Notes: a model not told the origin generated them from the sequence alone. 64,000 nucleotides of DNA from Streptomyces sp. NBC_01304 (GCF_035975855.1 NZ_CP109055.1:6510001-6574000); one strand, 5' to 3'; shown: positions 46,279 through 55,305, numbered from the stretch's first letter. Translations and numbers: made by a program.

Positions 46279-46773
46279 ATGAATGACAGAGCGTCCGCAC
46301 CGGGGGAACTGGCTCTCATCGAGGCCCTGATGAACACCCTGGACGTGGAGACGGGCGCCGATCAGCTGGACTCGGCCGAGGGCCGGGCGCCCTTCGCCCT
46401 GACGGCGGGGGAGACGGAGCCGGCCAAGGAGCTCCGCGAGTCGCTGCGCGCGGCCTGCCTGGCCCACGCGGGCCACGCCCCGCACCGGCAGGTCCGCCCC
46501 CTGACGGACCTCCTCGCCGAGGCCCCGCTACTGGTCACGGTCGACGAGACGGGCGTAGCCCAACTACACCCGGCCAAGCCCTCGTTGACGTCCCGCATCG
46601 CCACGGCCATCGCCCTGTCCCCGACCACCTGGCCCCGCCTCAAGGCCTGCGAGGCCCCGCACTGCCACTGGGCGTACTACGACCGCAGCCCGGCGGGCCG
46701 CAGCCGCTGGTGCTCGATGCAGGTGTGCGGGGCACGCGCGAAGATGCGGGCTTACCGGGCCCGCAAGGGCTGA
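46279..46773 (+). CDS. CGNR zinc-finger protein, putative regulator
   Basis: 164 residues. The N-terminal part is the ABATE-like region (FALTAGETEPAKELRESLRAACLAHAG), and the C-terminus is a CGNR zinc finger with CEAPHCHWAYYD and WCSMQVCGARAKMRAYR: four cysteines and the CGAR variant of the CGNR signature. Family members are likely stress-linked DNA-binding regulators. Divergent from the VOC gene across repeated GTTAC sites. Confidence 0.88.
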   Translation: MNDRASAPGELALIEALMNTLDVETGADQLDSAEGRAPFALTAGETEPAKELRESLRAACLAHAGHAPHRQVRPLTDLLAEAPLLVTVDETGVAQLHPAKPSLTSRIATAIALSPTTWPRLKACEAPHCHWAYYDRSPAGRSRWCSMQVCGARAKMRAYRARKG

Positions 46774-46791
46774 ATCCTCGCTTCGCATCTT

Positions 46792-46915
46792 TCAGCCCGT
46801 CCGGCGTTTGAGGACAGAGGCCGAAGGCCGATCCGGGGGTCCGGGGGCGAAGCCCCCGTTCGTGAACCCCCGCCCACCCCGGCTCCGCAGGATTTCGGGA
46901 AGGGGCGGGGCGGGG
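46792..46915. repeat. Palindromic repeat, copy F
   Basis: Begins TCAGCCCGTCCGGCGTTTGA, contains a GGGGGC-GAA-GCCCCC hairpin (46843-46857), and ends CGGGAAGGGGCGGGGCGGGG. It lies between the convergent CGNR and UDP-sugar dehydrogenase genes. Confidence 0.8.
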
Positions 46916-46925
46916 AGAAAAATTC

Positions 46926-48251
46926 CTAGGCGGCAGGACGCCCCATCGCCCGATAAGTCCAGCCCGCCTCACGCCACTTGACGGGGTCGAGGGCGTTGCG
47001 CCCATCGAGAATGAGCCGCTCGGAAACGACCGCCCCGAGCGCAACGGGATCAAGCTCCCGAAACTCCCGCCACTCCGTGAGGTGCAGCACCACATCGGCC
47101 CCCCGCACGGCCCCGAGCGCGGAATCCGCATACCCAAGCGTCGGGAAGAGCTTCCGGGCATTGGCCATGCCCTTGGGGTCGTACACAGTGACCTGCCCAC
47201 CCTGCAGATGGATCTGCCCGGCGACGTTCAGCGCAGGCGAATCCCGGACGTCATCCGAGTCGGGCTTGAACGTGGCGCCCAGCACGGCAACCCGCTTCCC
47301 CAGGAACGAGTCACCCCCCACGGCCTCCCGCGCGAGCTCGACCATGTGCCCCCGACGCCGCATGTTGATCGAGTCGACCTCACGCAGGAAGGTCAGCGCC
47401 TGGTCCGCGCCCAGCTCACCGGCGCGCGCCATGAAGGCTCGGATGTCCTTGGGCAGACACCCGCCGCCGAACCCGATCCCGGCCCGCAGGAACTTCGACC
47501 CGATGCGCTCGTCGTAGCCGATGGCCTCCGCCAGCTTCACCACGTCGCCGCCGGCGGCCTCACAGACCTCGGCCATGGCGTTGATGAACGAGATCTTCGT
47601 CGCGAGGAACGAGTTCGCGGAGGTCTTCACCAGCTCGGCGGTCGGGAAGTCCGTGACCACGAAGGGCGAGCCCTCCGAGAGCGGCGTCGCGTACACCTCA
47701 CGCAGCTGCTTCTCGGCCCGCTCGCTCTCCACGCCGACCACGATCCGGTCCGGGTGCAGGGTGTCGTTGACGGCGAAGCCCTCGCGCAGGAACTCCGGGT
47801 TCCAGGCCAGCTCCACGCCCTCCGGAAGGACCTGGGCGAGCCGCGCGGCCGAGCCGACCGGCACCGTCGACTTGCCGACGACCAGCGCACCCTCGCGGAC
47901 CACGGGCGCGAGCGAGGCGAAGGCGGAGTCGACGTACGACATGTCGCACGCGTACTCGCCGTGCCGCTGCGGGGTGTTCACGCAGACGAAGTGGACGTCG
48001 CCGAACGCGCCGATCTCTTCCCACGAGGTGGTGAAGCGCAGCCGCCCGCTGGACCCTTCGATGCCCGCGACGTGCTGGGCGAGCAGCTCCTCCAGGCCGG
48101 GCTCGTACATGGGCACCCGGCCCTGCGAGAGCATCTCGACCTTCTCGGTCACGACATCGAGGCCGAGCACCTCGAAGCCGAGCTCCGCCATGGCCGCGGC
48201 GTGGGTGGCGCCGAGGTAGCCGGTGCCGATCACTGTGATCTTGGGGGCCAT
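46926..48251 (-). CDS. UDP-glucose / GDP-mannose 6-dehydrogenase family protein
   Basis: 441 residues. The NAD site GTGYLGATHAA is near the N-terminus, the linker helix follows, and the catalytic Cys is in GFGGGCLPKDI (~260), with the family's N-, central and C-terminal domains all present. It oxidises a nucleotide-sugar to its uronate for surface polysaccharides, which fits the LCP, GT2 and GtrA genes in the window. Whether the substrate is UDP-glucose (ugd) or GDP-mannose cannot be told; UDP-glucose is more likely. CAGGAG precedes ATG 48251. Confidence 0.92.
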   Translation of the reverse strand: MAPKITVIGTGYLGATHAAAMAELGFEVLGLDVVTEKVEMLSQGRVPMYEPGLEELLAQHVAGIEGSSGRLRFTTSWEEIGAFGDVHFVCVNTPQRHGEYACDMSYVDSAFASLAPVVREGALVVGKSTVPVGSAARLAQVLPEGVELAWNPEFLREGFAVNDTLHPDRIVVGVESERAEKQLREVYATPLSEGSPFVVTDFPTAELVKTSANSFLATKISFINAMAEVCEAAGGDVVKLAEAIGYDERIGSKFLRAGIGFGGGCLPKDIRAFMARAGELGADQALTFLREVDSINMRRRGHMVELAREAVGGDSFLGKRVAVLGATFKPDSDDVRDSPALNVAGQIHLQGGQVTVYDPKGMANARKLFPTLGYADSALGAVRGADVVLHLTEWREFRELDPVALGAVVSERLILDGRNALDPVKWREAGWTYRAMGRPAA

Positions 48252-48428
48252 GCGGTTGCTCCTGAGGGGGGAGGGCAGGGATGCGCTGACCGAGCATAGT
48301 CGGGCCGTACCAGCGGCTTTTTCCCGCTGTCGCCAACCTCACGTACTACAGCGGGGTCACGGGCCCTAAAATCTGGATGACCAGCTTGGTTACTTAACGG
48401 TAGTTAGCACCTTGGGGAGTGAGAGACG

Positions 48429-49586
48429 TTGGCGGGAACCGCTGATTTCGACCTGTACCGCCCGGCCGAGGAGCACGACATGCTCCGGGACGCGATCCGC
48501 TCGCTCGCCGAGGCGAAGATCGCGCCCTTCGCGGCCGTGGTGGACGAGGACGCCCGCTTCCCGCAGGAGGCGCTGGACGCGCTGACCGCGAACGACCTGC
48601 ACGCCGTGCACGTGCCGGAGGAGTACGGCGGCGCGGGCGCCGACGCGCTCGCCACGGTCATCGTGATCGAGGAGGTGGCCCGCGTCTGCGCCTCGTCCTC
48701 CCTCATCCCGGCCGTGAACAAGCTGGGCTCGCTCCCGGTGATCCTCTCCGGCTCCGAGGACCTGAAGAAGAAGTACATGACCCCGCTGGCCAAGGGCGAC
48801 GGCATGTTCTCGTACTGCCTCTCCGAGCCGGACGCGGGCTCGGACGCGGCGGGCATGAAGACCCGCGCGGTCCGCGACGGCGACTTCTGGGTGCTGAACG
48901 GCGTGAAGCGCTGGATCACCAACGCCGGCGTATCGGAGTACTACACGGTGATGGCCGTGACCGACCCGACCAAGCGCTCCAAGGGCATCTCGGCCTTCGT
49001 CGTCGAGAAGTCGGACGAGGGCGTCTCCTTCGGCGCTCCGGAGAAGAAGCTCGGCATCAAGGGCTCCCCGACCCGCGAGGTCTACCTCGACAACGTCCGC
49101 ATCCCCGCCGACCGCATGATCGGCGAGGAGGGCACCGGCTTCGCCACGGCGATGAAGACCCTGGACCACACCCGCATCACCATCGCGGCCCAGGCGCTCG
49201 GCATCGCCCAGGGCGCCCTCGACTACGCCAAGGGCTACGTCCAGGAGCGCAAGCAGTTCGGCAAGCCGATCGGCGACTTCCAGGGCGTGCAGTTCATGCT
49301 CGCGGACATGGCCATGAAGATCGAGGCCGCCCGCCAGCTGACGTACGCGGCGGCCGCGAAGTCGCAGCGCGGCGACGCGGACCTCACCTTCCAGGGGGCC
49401 GCGGCGAAGTGCTTCGCGTCCGACGTCGCGATGGAGGTCACCACGGACGCGGTCCAGCTCCTCGGTGGGTACGGCTACACCCGTGACTACCCGGTCGAGC
49501 GCATGATGCGCGACGCCAAGATCACCCAGATCTATGAGGGCACGAATCAGGTCCAGCGGATCGTGATGGCGCGGAATCTGCCGTAG
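48429..49586 (+). CDS. Acyl-CoA dehydrogenase
   Basis: 385-residue FAD enzyme that introduces the alpha-beta double bond in acyl-CoA. The signatures MFSYCLSEPDAGSDAAGM and QLLGGYGYTRDYPVERMMRD are present, and the catalytic Glu is in QIYEGTNQVQRIV near the C-terminus. It starts at TTG 48429, with GGGGAG nine bases upstream, a rare start that may lower translation. Family subgroup (short chain, isovaleryl, etc.) not determined. Confidence 0.95.
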   Translation: MAGTADFDLYRPAEEHDMLRDAIRSLAEAKIAPFAAVVDEDARFPQEALDALTANDLHAVHVPEEYGGAGADALATVIVIEEVARVCASSSLIPAVNKLGSLPVILSGSEDLKKKYMTPLAKGDGMFSYCLSEPDAGSDAAGMKTRAVRDGDFWVLNGVKRWITNAGVSEYYTVMAVTDPTKRSKGISAFVVEKSDEGVSFGAPEKKLGIKGSPTREVYLDNVRIPADRMIGEEGTGFATAMKTLDHTRITIAAQALGIAQGALDYAKGYVQERKQFGKPIGDFQGVQFMLADMAMKIEAARQLTYAAAAKSQRGDADLTFQGAAAKCFASDVAMEVTTDAVQLLGGYGYTRDYPVERMMRDAKITQIYEGTNQVQRIVMARNLP

Positions 49587-49638
49587 TTCGTACGTCTCCG
49601 TACGCTGTTGGGGCCTCGCTCGTTTTTCGGGCGGGGCC

Positions 49639-49809
49639 CTATGGCGTTTTGAGGGCGCGGAGGAGTTGGGCGAGGGTCTCCGGGGTGGTGGTCAACTCCG
49701 TTGTGGGGGAGTCGCTTTCGCGGAGGTGGATGGCTCGGTCGAGGTTCGCGAGCTCCACGCAGGTGTTGCCCTCGCCGCCGCCGGAGAAGGACGACTTCTG
49801 CCAGTTCAT
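49639..49809 (-). CDS. DUF397 protein
   Basis: A 56-residue gene not easily found by length. The protein begins MNWQKSSFSGGGEGNTCVEL, the standard DUF397 motif (W.KSS.SGG...C.E), and ends near LRALKTP. Seven bases separate it from the XRE regulator. XRE/DUF397 pairs are common in Streptomyces (BldB-neighbour/whiJ-like sets) and affect development. The function of DUF397 is not known. Confidence 0.85.
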   Translation of the reverse strand: MNWQKSSFSGGGEGNTCVELANLDRAIHLRESDSPTTELTTTPETLAQLLRALKTP

Positions 49810-49816
49810 GGGTGGC

Positions 49817-50668
49817 TCACAGCTCTTTCGTCAAGCGGTGGATGAAGTCCCGCGACGCCACGAGGTCCAGCGACGCACTCTCCACCTTACGGAAGAGCGT
49901 TCGAAGATGCTCCAGTTGGGGTTCCGCATCCATGAAGGCGGTTCCCGTGGGGGCATCGCGGAGTCCGGTTTCCAGCCGGGGGACCGGTCCTCCTATGTGC
50001 ATCATCGAGGCTCCGGCGCCGGCAAATCCATCCTGGTCGGTGGGGATGACGCGCACGCCGACGTGCCCTTGCTCGATCTGGTTCAGGATCTGTCGGAGTT
50101 GAGCGCGTGAGACCTGGCGGTCGGCTACACGGATGCGCAGAGCGAACTCGTGGATCAGTGTCGTGTACGGGGTTGGGTGCGGGTCTTCGATGACGGTTCG
50201 CCGTCGCATCCGGTGCTCTACCCGGGGGGCGAGCTCGCTCTCGGGGAGCTCGGGACGCATGTACCTGAACACTGCCTTGGCGTAATCCGGCGTCTGGAGA
50301 AGCCCGGGGATGTCGGTGATGACGACCTCGTGCAGGAACGTGGCGTGGTGCTCCGCTTCGGCCACGTCCAGGTTCACCTGGGGGAGGACCCCTCGATATT
50401 CGTCCCACCATCCGCGCGTGCGCTCGCCCGCCATGCCCGCCAGTGCGTCGATCAACTGCCCATCGGTGCAGCCATAGTGGGCCGCGAGGCGACGGATGCG
50501 CTCCGCGCTGACGCTGGCGATTCCTGCTTCCATCTGGCTCATCTGGGCTGAGGTCGAGTTCAGGAACGCTGCTACCTCGCGAGCCTTTAGCCCCGACGCC
50601 TCTCGCAGCCTGCGCAACTCCGCGCCCAGGCGCACCTGCCGTGCGGTGGGATGGCTCCTCGGTGCCAT
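49817..50668 (-). CDS. XRE-family regulator with DUF5753 domain
   Basis: 283 residues: N-terminal helix-turn-helix (LGAELRRLREASGLKAREVA and TSAQMSQMEAG, ~15-55) and the long C-terminal DUF5753 domain (RGVLPQVNLDVAEAEHHATF, VVITDIPGLLQTPDYAKAVF, DPHPTPYTTLIHEFAL). ATG 50668 has GGAGGGC upstream. It forms a set with the DUF397 gene below and the anti-sigma ATPase above, like the WhiJ-type systems of S. coelicolor. Confidence 0.92.
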   Translation of the reverse strand: MAPRSHPTARQVRLGAELRRLREASGLKAREVAAFLNSTSAQMSQMEAGIASVSAERIRRLAAHYGCTDGQLIDALAGMAGERTRGWWDEYRGVLPQVNLDVAEAEHHATFLHEVVITDIPGLLQTPDYAKAVFRYMRPELPESELAPRVEHRMRRRTVIEDPHPTPYTTLIHEFALRIRVADRQVSRAQLRQILNQIEQGHVGVRVIPTDQDGFAGAGASMMHIGGPVPRLETGLRDAPTGTAFMDAEPQLEHLRTLFRKVESASLDLVASRDFIHRLTKEL

Positions 50669-50901
50669 CTGCCCTCCTTGCCTCAACCCCCTTGAGGGCG
50701 CGCCACGTTCGGGTGTCAGGGTACGCGAATCGGTTGCATAGGCAGAAATTAATGCCCTACCGTCGGTGACGCGTCGCAAACGCTGCGAGACCGGGACCCC
50801 GGAAGCGCACCGCCCCGTCATGCCATGACGAAGGTGACACTGCCACCGCCCAGCGGTCCGCCGCGCGCCATCAACTCCTCCCTCACTCAACGGAGTTGGC
50901 C

Positions 50902-51327
50902 ATGCCGCAAGACGTAGCCCCAGGGGACCCCGAAGAACCCTGGGAGTACACCCTGTGCATCCCGCACACGCCACGCGCGGTGACGGTCTGCCGCCACACC
51001 TTGCGCCACGTCCTGGCCCTGCACGGTTTGCCTCACTTGGCCGACCTCGCGGAGCTCCTCGCGTCGGAGCTGATCGGCAACGCGGTGCGCCACACCAAGG
51101 GCCCGGCGGCGCTGCGGCTGCGTTGGGCGGGTGGCGTGCTCCGGGTCGGGGCGTGGGACGCGGACCGCACCCCGCCCGCGCCTCCGTTGGGTCTGGCTGC
51201 AGATGACGCGGAGGAGGGCCGGGGCCTCAACCTGGTCCGCGCCTGTGCCGGGAACTGGGGTTGGCATCCCCTGACTTCGCATGGCGACCACGGCAAGTAC
51301 GTGTGGTGCGAACTCGGCGCCGCGTAG
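50902..51327 (+). CDS. ATP-binding anti-sigma-like protein (HATPase_c)
   Basis: 141 residues of the short GHKL ATPases that occur next to XRE/DUF397 pairs. N-box ELIGNAVRHT and G-box EGRGLNLVRA are present, then KYVWCELG. The ATG 50902 is preferred over TTG 50896 because ACGGAG lies seven bases upstream. Its target is unknown. Divergent from the XRE gene. A broken relative lies at 18507. Confidence 0.85.
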   Translation: MPQDVAPGDPEEPWEYTLCIPHTPRAVTVCRHTLRHVLALHGLPHLADLAELLASELIGNAVRHTKGPAALRLRWAGGVLRVGAWDADRTPPAPPLGLAADDAEEGRGLNLVRACAGNWGWHPLTSHGDHGKYVWCELGAA

Positions 51328-52380
51328 CGAGGTAGGAGCGAAAAGCCTGATTGCGTGGCTGGTGGGGGTGGGTGGTTGCGCGGACCTCCGTCTGTTTCGT
51401 TGCTGGCTGCGGGTGCTCTGCGGGCTGGCTTTCCCCAACTGATGTCAGTACGGGGCCCAGGGGGAAAGTTGCCGGTGATGGAAGAGGCGGGGGAAGAGCA
51501 AAGACGAAAGACAAAGACCGCAGCGAGGGGAGGGGATGGAGGGGGTGGGCGGGGGCTCGGAGGGTGGGCGAGGGAAGGGCGCGGGCGAGGGCTCGAAGGG
51601 CGGGCGAGGGAAGGGGGCGGGCGAGGGAAGGGAGCAGGCGAGGGAAGGGGGCGGGCGAGGGCTCGAAGGGCGAGCGAGGGGAGGGGGCGGGCGAGAGCTT
51701 GGGGGTGGGCGGGGGCCCGGAGGGCGAGCTGGGGGCCTAGTGGGGGAAAACGGGCAACAGAACCAGCACAAAAGGGACGCTTTTGCGCCCCATTCCCCCC
51801 ACTAAGCCTCCAGGCGCCGCCCTCTGCCGCCTCGTGGCGGGAAAGGGGCTCACCTAACGGGCAAACCGGGCACCCCGACGCCACCTTCCGCACGGCCAGC
51901 CCCAGCCTCCCCGTCTCGGGCTCCCGCCTCCCCCACCCGAGCTCGCACTCCCTGCCCCGGGCCAGCGCTTCCCCCCGCCGGGCCCGCGCTTCCCCGTCCG
52001 GAGCCCGCACCTCCCCCGCCGAGCCCGCACTTCCCCGTCCCGAGCCCGCATCTCCCCTCGCCGGGCCCGCACTTCCCCGTCCCAGGCCAGCGCTTCCCCC
52101 GCCGAGCCCGCACTTCCCCGCCCCAGGCCCGCACCCCCCCCGGGCCCGCACCTCCCCTCCAGCCCCCCTCCCCCCTCCGTCCCCTTCTCTCGCTGCGGTC
52201 TTTGTCTTTGCCCTGCCCCCACCTCTTCCATCACCGGCAGCCACCTTCCCGGGCCCCGTACTGACAGCAATTGGGGAAAGCCAGCCACCGACCACCCGCA
52301 CCCAACAACGAGACAGACGGAGGTCCGCGCAACCACCCACCCACACCAGCCACGCAATCAAGTCTTTGTCTTTGAGCGGT
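51328..52380. repeat. Roughly 1-kb imperfect inverted repeat, gene-free
   Basis: Outer arms 51348-51527 and 52189-52360 are inverted copies of each other (about 175 bases; both contain TGATTGCGTGGCTGGTG, GTCAGTACGGGGCCC and AAGACAAAGACCGCAGCGAG). Inside, the left arm turns into a purine-rich repeat (51528-51740, GGCGAGGGAAGGG-type units) and the right arm into its pyrimidine-rich counterpart (51880-52188). The centre (51740-51850) is unique sequence with no gene. The whole block lies between the convergent ATPase and LCP genes. Confidence 0.85.
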
Positions 52381-52471
52381 GACCTCAAGGACGGACCTCA
52401 AGGACGGACCTCAAGGACCGACCTCAAGGACCGACCTCAAGGACCGACCTCAAGGACCGACCTCAAGGACC
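52381..52471. repeat. 13-bp minisatellite, seven units
   Basis: Seven head-to-tail copies of GACCTCAAGGACS (52381-52393 through 52459-52471); the last base is G in the first two and C in the rest. It directly follows the large inverted repeat. There are no spacers, so it is not a CRISPR array. Confidence 0.85.
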
Positions 52472-52498
52472 CCACCCAGCCCGGACAAGACAAAGAGA

Positions 52499-52537
52499 GC
52501 CGGGGCTCACCGCCACAAGCAAGCGGTGAGCCCCGGC
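52499..52537 (-). terminator. Terminator behind the LCP gene
   Basis: A 15-base perfect stem GCCGGGGCTCACCGC / GCGGTGAGCCCCGGC with a nine-base loop, 24 bases past the stop of the minus-strand LCP gene. Confidence 0.8.
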
Positions 52538-52560
52538 CCTGAGCGAAGGGGGCAATCCCC

Positions 52561-54039
52561 TCAGCCGCACACCACCTGATCCCCGGTCACGACCCCGAAC
52601 TCGCCCTGATACGGATCATCGGCCCGCACCCGCCGCACCCCGTCGAAGTCCGACCCTGCGATCACCTTCAAAAGGGCCCCCTGCCCCTTCACCTTCTTCA
52701 TCTCGCACCCCGGCAACGCAGTCGCCAACGACTTCGCCGACCGATCCCACCGAGGGTCATACGTCACCACGGTCCGCCGCACCCCCAACTTGGACGCGGC
52801 AATCGGCTGCCGAGTGGTCCGGAACCCGGTCGAGCGCAGGGCGCGGTCCACCTTCTTGCCCAGCCCCGACACCCGCGTCCCGTTCTCCACCTGCACCCGA
52901 ATCTGCTGCGGAGCGACGTCCACCGGAGTCGCCTTGGCCCGCCGCACCCGGTAGGGCGCCAGCGGCCGGTCCTCGCGCAGGGCCTTGAAGAGCTTCTCGG
53001 ACTTGTCCTTGTCCCACTTCAGGGTCGACCCGATCCCGGGCACGACGTGCCCCATCTTCCCGATCGGCACCGACGTGAACTCCGACGACGCCGGAGTGAA
53101 GCTGCGCATCGCCCGCCCCAGGTCGAGCATGTCGTCCATGCCGAAGCTCTTGTCGGCGCGTACCGACCCGAGGACCGTCTTGGTCACGTTGCGGAACTTG
53201 ACCGGGTTGAGCAGCACCCCGGACGACGTCGCCTTCGCGATGATCGCGGCCAGGAAGCGCTGCTGGCGCTGCATCCGGCCCAGGTCCGCCGCCCCGTCGA
53301 TGTGCCGGGAGCGCACGTACTGCAGGGCCTCGCCGCCGTTCAGCCTGTGGGTGCCCGCCGAGAGATCGAGTCCGGTGTACGAGTCCTTCATGGGCCGGAT
53401 CGTGCAGATCTCCACCCCGCCGAGCACGTCCACCGTCTTCATGAAGCTGCTGAAATCGACCTCCAGATAGTGGTCGATCTTCACCTTCGTCATGTGCTCG
53501 ATCGTGCGGACCGTGAGGTTCGGCCCGCCCTCCGCATACGCCGCGTTGATCTTGATCGGGTGCATGTGGTGCTTCTCGCCGGAGTTCATGTCGGTGTGCG
53601 CGGGCGCCTCCGCGTAGGAGTCGCGGGGCAGGCTCACCACGCTCGCGCGGTCCCGGTCCTCCGAGATGTGCACGATCATGATCGTGTCGGTGCAGTGGCA
53701 GGGGGCGCCGCCGAGCCGGTACTTGCGGCGCTCCTCCTCGGTGATCTTGTCGCGGCCGTCCGTGCCGACAAGCAGGACGTTCATGCCGCCGTCGCCCGGG
53801 CTGGGACGATTCTTCATGTCCTTGAAGGGGTCGACCCGGGCGATCCCGGTGTCCAGGCTCGTCACCACCGCATGCCCGATCCCGGCCGAGGCGAGGACCA
53901 CCACCGAGAAGGCCGTCGCCACCCGCATGGCCCACCGGGGCTTCGCCGGGCGTCGCCTGCGCCGTCCGGCCGAGGGCCGCATCGGCTGTCCGGGGTGCTG
54001 ACGTGGGGGGCGGGCGGGGGAGCGGGGCGGCGTGGGCAC
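52561..54039 (-). CDS. LCP family protein with LytR_C domain
   Basis: 492 residues: basic Pro/Arg-rich cytoplasmic start (~40), one membrane segment (~42-62), the LCP domain (MNVLLVGTDGRDK, CTDTIMIVHIS, SLPRDSYAEAP, KINAAYAEGG, DHYLEVDFSSF, QYVRSRHIDGAADLGRMQRQQ), and a LytR_C domain (~385-490, IRVQVENGTRVSGLGKKV). GTG 54039 is chosen because GGAGGTG lies six bases upstream; the reading frame extends far upstream only as a shadow of the glycosyltransferase gene. Divergent from that gene. Confidence 0.92.
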   Translation of the reverse strand: MPTPPRSPARPPRQHPGQPMRPSAGRRRRRPAKPRWAMRVATAFSVVVLASAGIGHAVVTSLDTGIARVDPFKDMKNRPSPGDGGMNVLLVGTDGRDKITEEERRKYRLGGAPCHCTDTIMIVHISEDRDRASVVSLPRDSYAEAPAHTDMNSGEKHHMHPIKINAAYAEGGPNLTVRTIEHMTKVKIDHYLEVDFSSFMKTVDVLGGVEICTIRPMKDSYTGLDLSAGTHRLNGGEALQYVRSRHIDGAADLGRMQRQQRFLAAIIAKATSSGVLLNPVKFRNVTKTVLGSVRADKSFGMDDMLDLGRAMRSFTPASSEFTSVPIGKMGHVVPGIGSTLKWDKDKSEKLFKALREDRPLAPYRVRRAKATPVDVAPQQIRVQVENGTRVSGLGKKVDRALRSTGFRTTRQPIAASKLGVRRTVVTYDPRWDRSAKSLATALPGCEMKKVKGQGALLKVIAGSDFDGVRRVRADDPYQGEFGVVTGDQVVCG

Positions 54040-54165
54040 GTGGGACACCTCCGCGGGAAGGGCGCCGGGAACGCGTGCAACCGTAAGCCGATACGAAATG
54101 CTGCCCAGGGGAGCGACCCGGCTGGCGCGCGCCCGTGTCCCCCATTCGCGGTAACGTGACGCCTG

Positions 54166-55230
54166 ATGAGCGACAACACCCAGAGGGACACCCAGTCTCC
54201 CGACGTGCAGCCCCCGGCCGTATCCGTGATCATGCCCGTCCTCAATGAGGAACGGCATCTGCGCGGAGCCATCCACGCGATCCTGCAGCAGGAGTACGCG
54301 GGCGAGATGGAGGTGGTGATCGCGCTCGGCCCGTCCACGGACCGGACCGATGAGATCGCGGCCGAGCTCGTGGCGGAGACCGCATCCAATAAGAACGCGC
54401 GCGTGCACACGGTCCCCAATCCCACGGGACGTACGCCCGCCGCCCTGAACGCCGCGATCAAGGCCTCCAGCCACCCGATCGTCGTACGCGTGGACGGCCA
54501 CGGCATGCTCTCGCCGAACTACATCGCCACCGCGGTCCGCCTCCTCGGCGAGACCGGCGCGCAGAACGTCGGCGGGATCATGCACGCCGAGGGCGAGAAC
54601 GACTGGGAGCACGCGGTCGCCGCCGCGATGACGTCGAAGATCGGCGTCGGGAACGCCGCCTTCCACACCGGCGGCCAGGCCGGCCCGGCGGAAACCGTGT
54701 ATCTGGGTGTCTTCCGGCGCGAGGCGCTGGAGCAGCAGGGCGGGTACAACGAGGAGTTCATCCGCGCCCAGGACTGGGAGCTGAACTTCCGGATCAGGGA
54801 AGCGGGCGGGGCCATCTGGTTCTCGCCGGAGCTCAAGGTCTCGTACCGCCCGCGGCCCTCCGTCAAGGCGCTCGCCAAGCAGTACAAGGACTACGGCCGC
54901 TGGCGCCACGTCGTCGCCCGCTACCACGAGGGCTCGATCAACCTGCGCTACCTCGCCCCGCCGACCGCCGTGTGCGCGATCGTGGCGGGCGTCGTGGTGG
55001 GCGCGGTGGTCAGCCCGCTCGGCTTCGTCATTCCCGCCGGGTACGTCGCCGCCATCGCCGCCGGGTCCGTCCCGGCCGGCAAGGGGCTGCCGCTGAAGGC
55101 GCGGCTGCAGATCCCGGTGGCGCTCGCGACCATGCACATGTCGTGGGGGTACGGCTTCCTGACCAGCCCGCGCTCGCTGGCCAAGAAGGTCATCGCCTCG
55201 CGCCGCCCGGCGGTCCTCAGCGAGGCCTGA
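54166..55230 (+). CDS. Glycosyltransferase family 2
   Basis: 354 residues with an N-terminal GT-A domain: VSVIMPVLNEERHLRGAI, TDRTDEIAAELV, the metal-binding region VVRVDGHGMLSPNY (DxD-like DGH), and AQDWELNFRIREAGG with the catalytic Glu-Asp. Two or three hydrophobic segments near the C-terminus (~265-300) anchor it in the membrane. It probably adds a sugar to a lipid-linked or cell-wall glycan and faces the LCP genes in head-to-head arrangement. No strong ribosome site; terminator 24 bases downstream. Confidence 0.9.
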   Translation: MSDNTQRDTQSPDVQPPAVSVIMPVLNEERHLRGAIHAILQQEYAGEMEVVIALGPSTDRTDEIAAELVAETASNKNARVHTVPNPTGRTPAALNAAIKASSHPIVVRVDGHGMLSPNYIATAVRLLGETGAQNVGGIMHAEGENDWEHAVAAAMTSKIGVGNAAFHTGGQAGPAETVYLGVFRREALEQQGGYNEEFIRAQDWELNFRIREAGGAIWFSPELKVSYRPRPSVKALAKQYKDYGRWRHVVARYHEGSINLRYLAPPTAVCAIVAGVVVGAVVSPLGFVIPAGYVAAIAAGSVPAGKGLPLKARLQIPVALATMHMSWGYGFLTSPRSLAKKVIASRRPAVLSEA

Positions 55231-55253
55231 GGGCCCGCCTCCGCAGCGACGTA

Positions 55254-55292
55254 CGAGAAGGGCCCCGGCAGCAGCTGCCGGGGCCCTTCTCG
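55254..55292. terminator. Bidirectional terminator between the GT2 and LCP genes
   Basis: An 18-base perfect stem (CGAGAAGGGCCCCGGCAG) with a CAG loop, placed between the convergent GT2 and LCP genes; it should stop transcription from both sides. Confidence 0.85.
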
Positions 55293-55305
55293 CGCAACTC
55301 GCCTA

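Noticed and set aside
51328..52380. Protein-coding genes inside the large inverted repeat
   Set aside because: All long frames there are Gly/Arg or Pro/Ser low-complexity and exist in both arms in opposite strands, as expected from the repeat and the GC content.
52381..52471. A CRISPR array
   Set aside because: The units are contiguous 13-base repeats with no unique spacers and no cas genes nearby.
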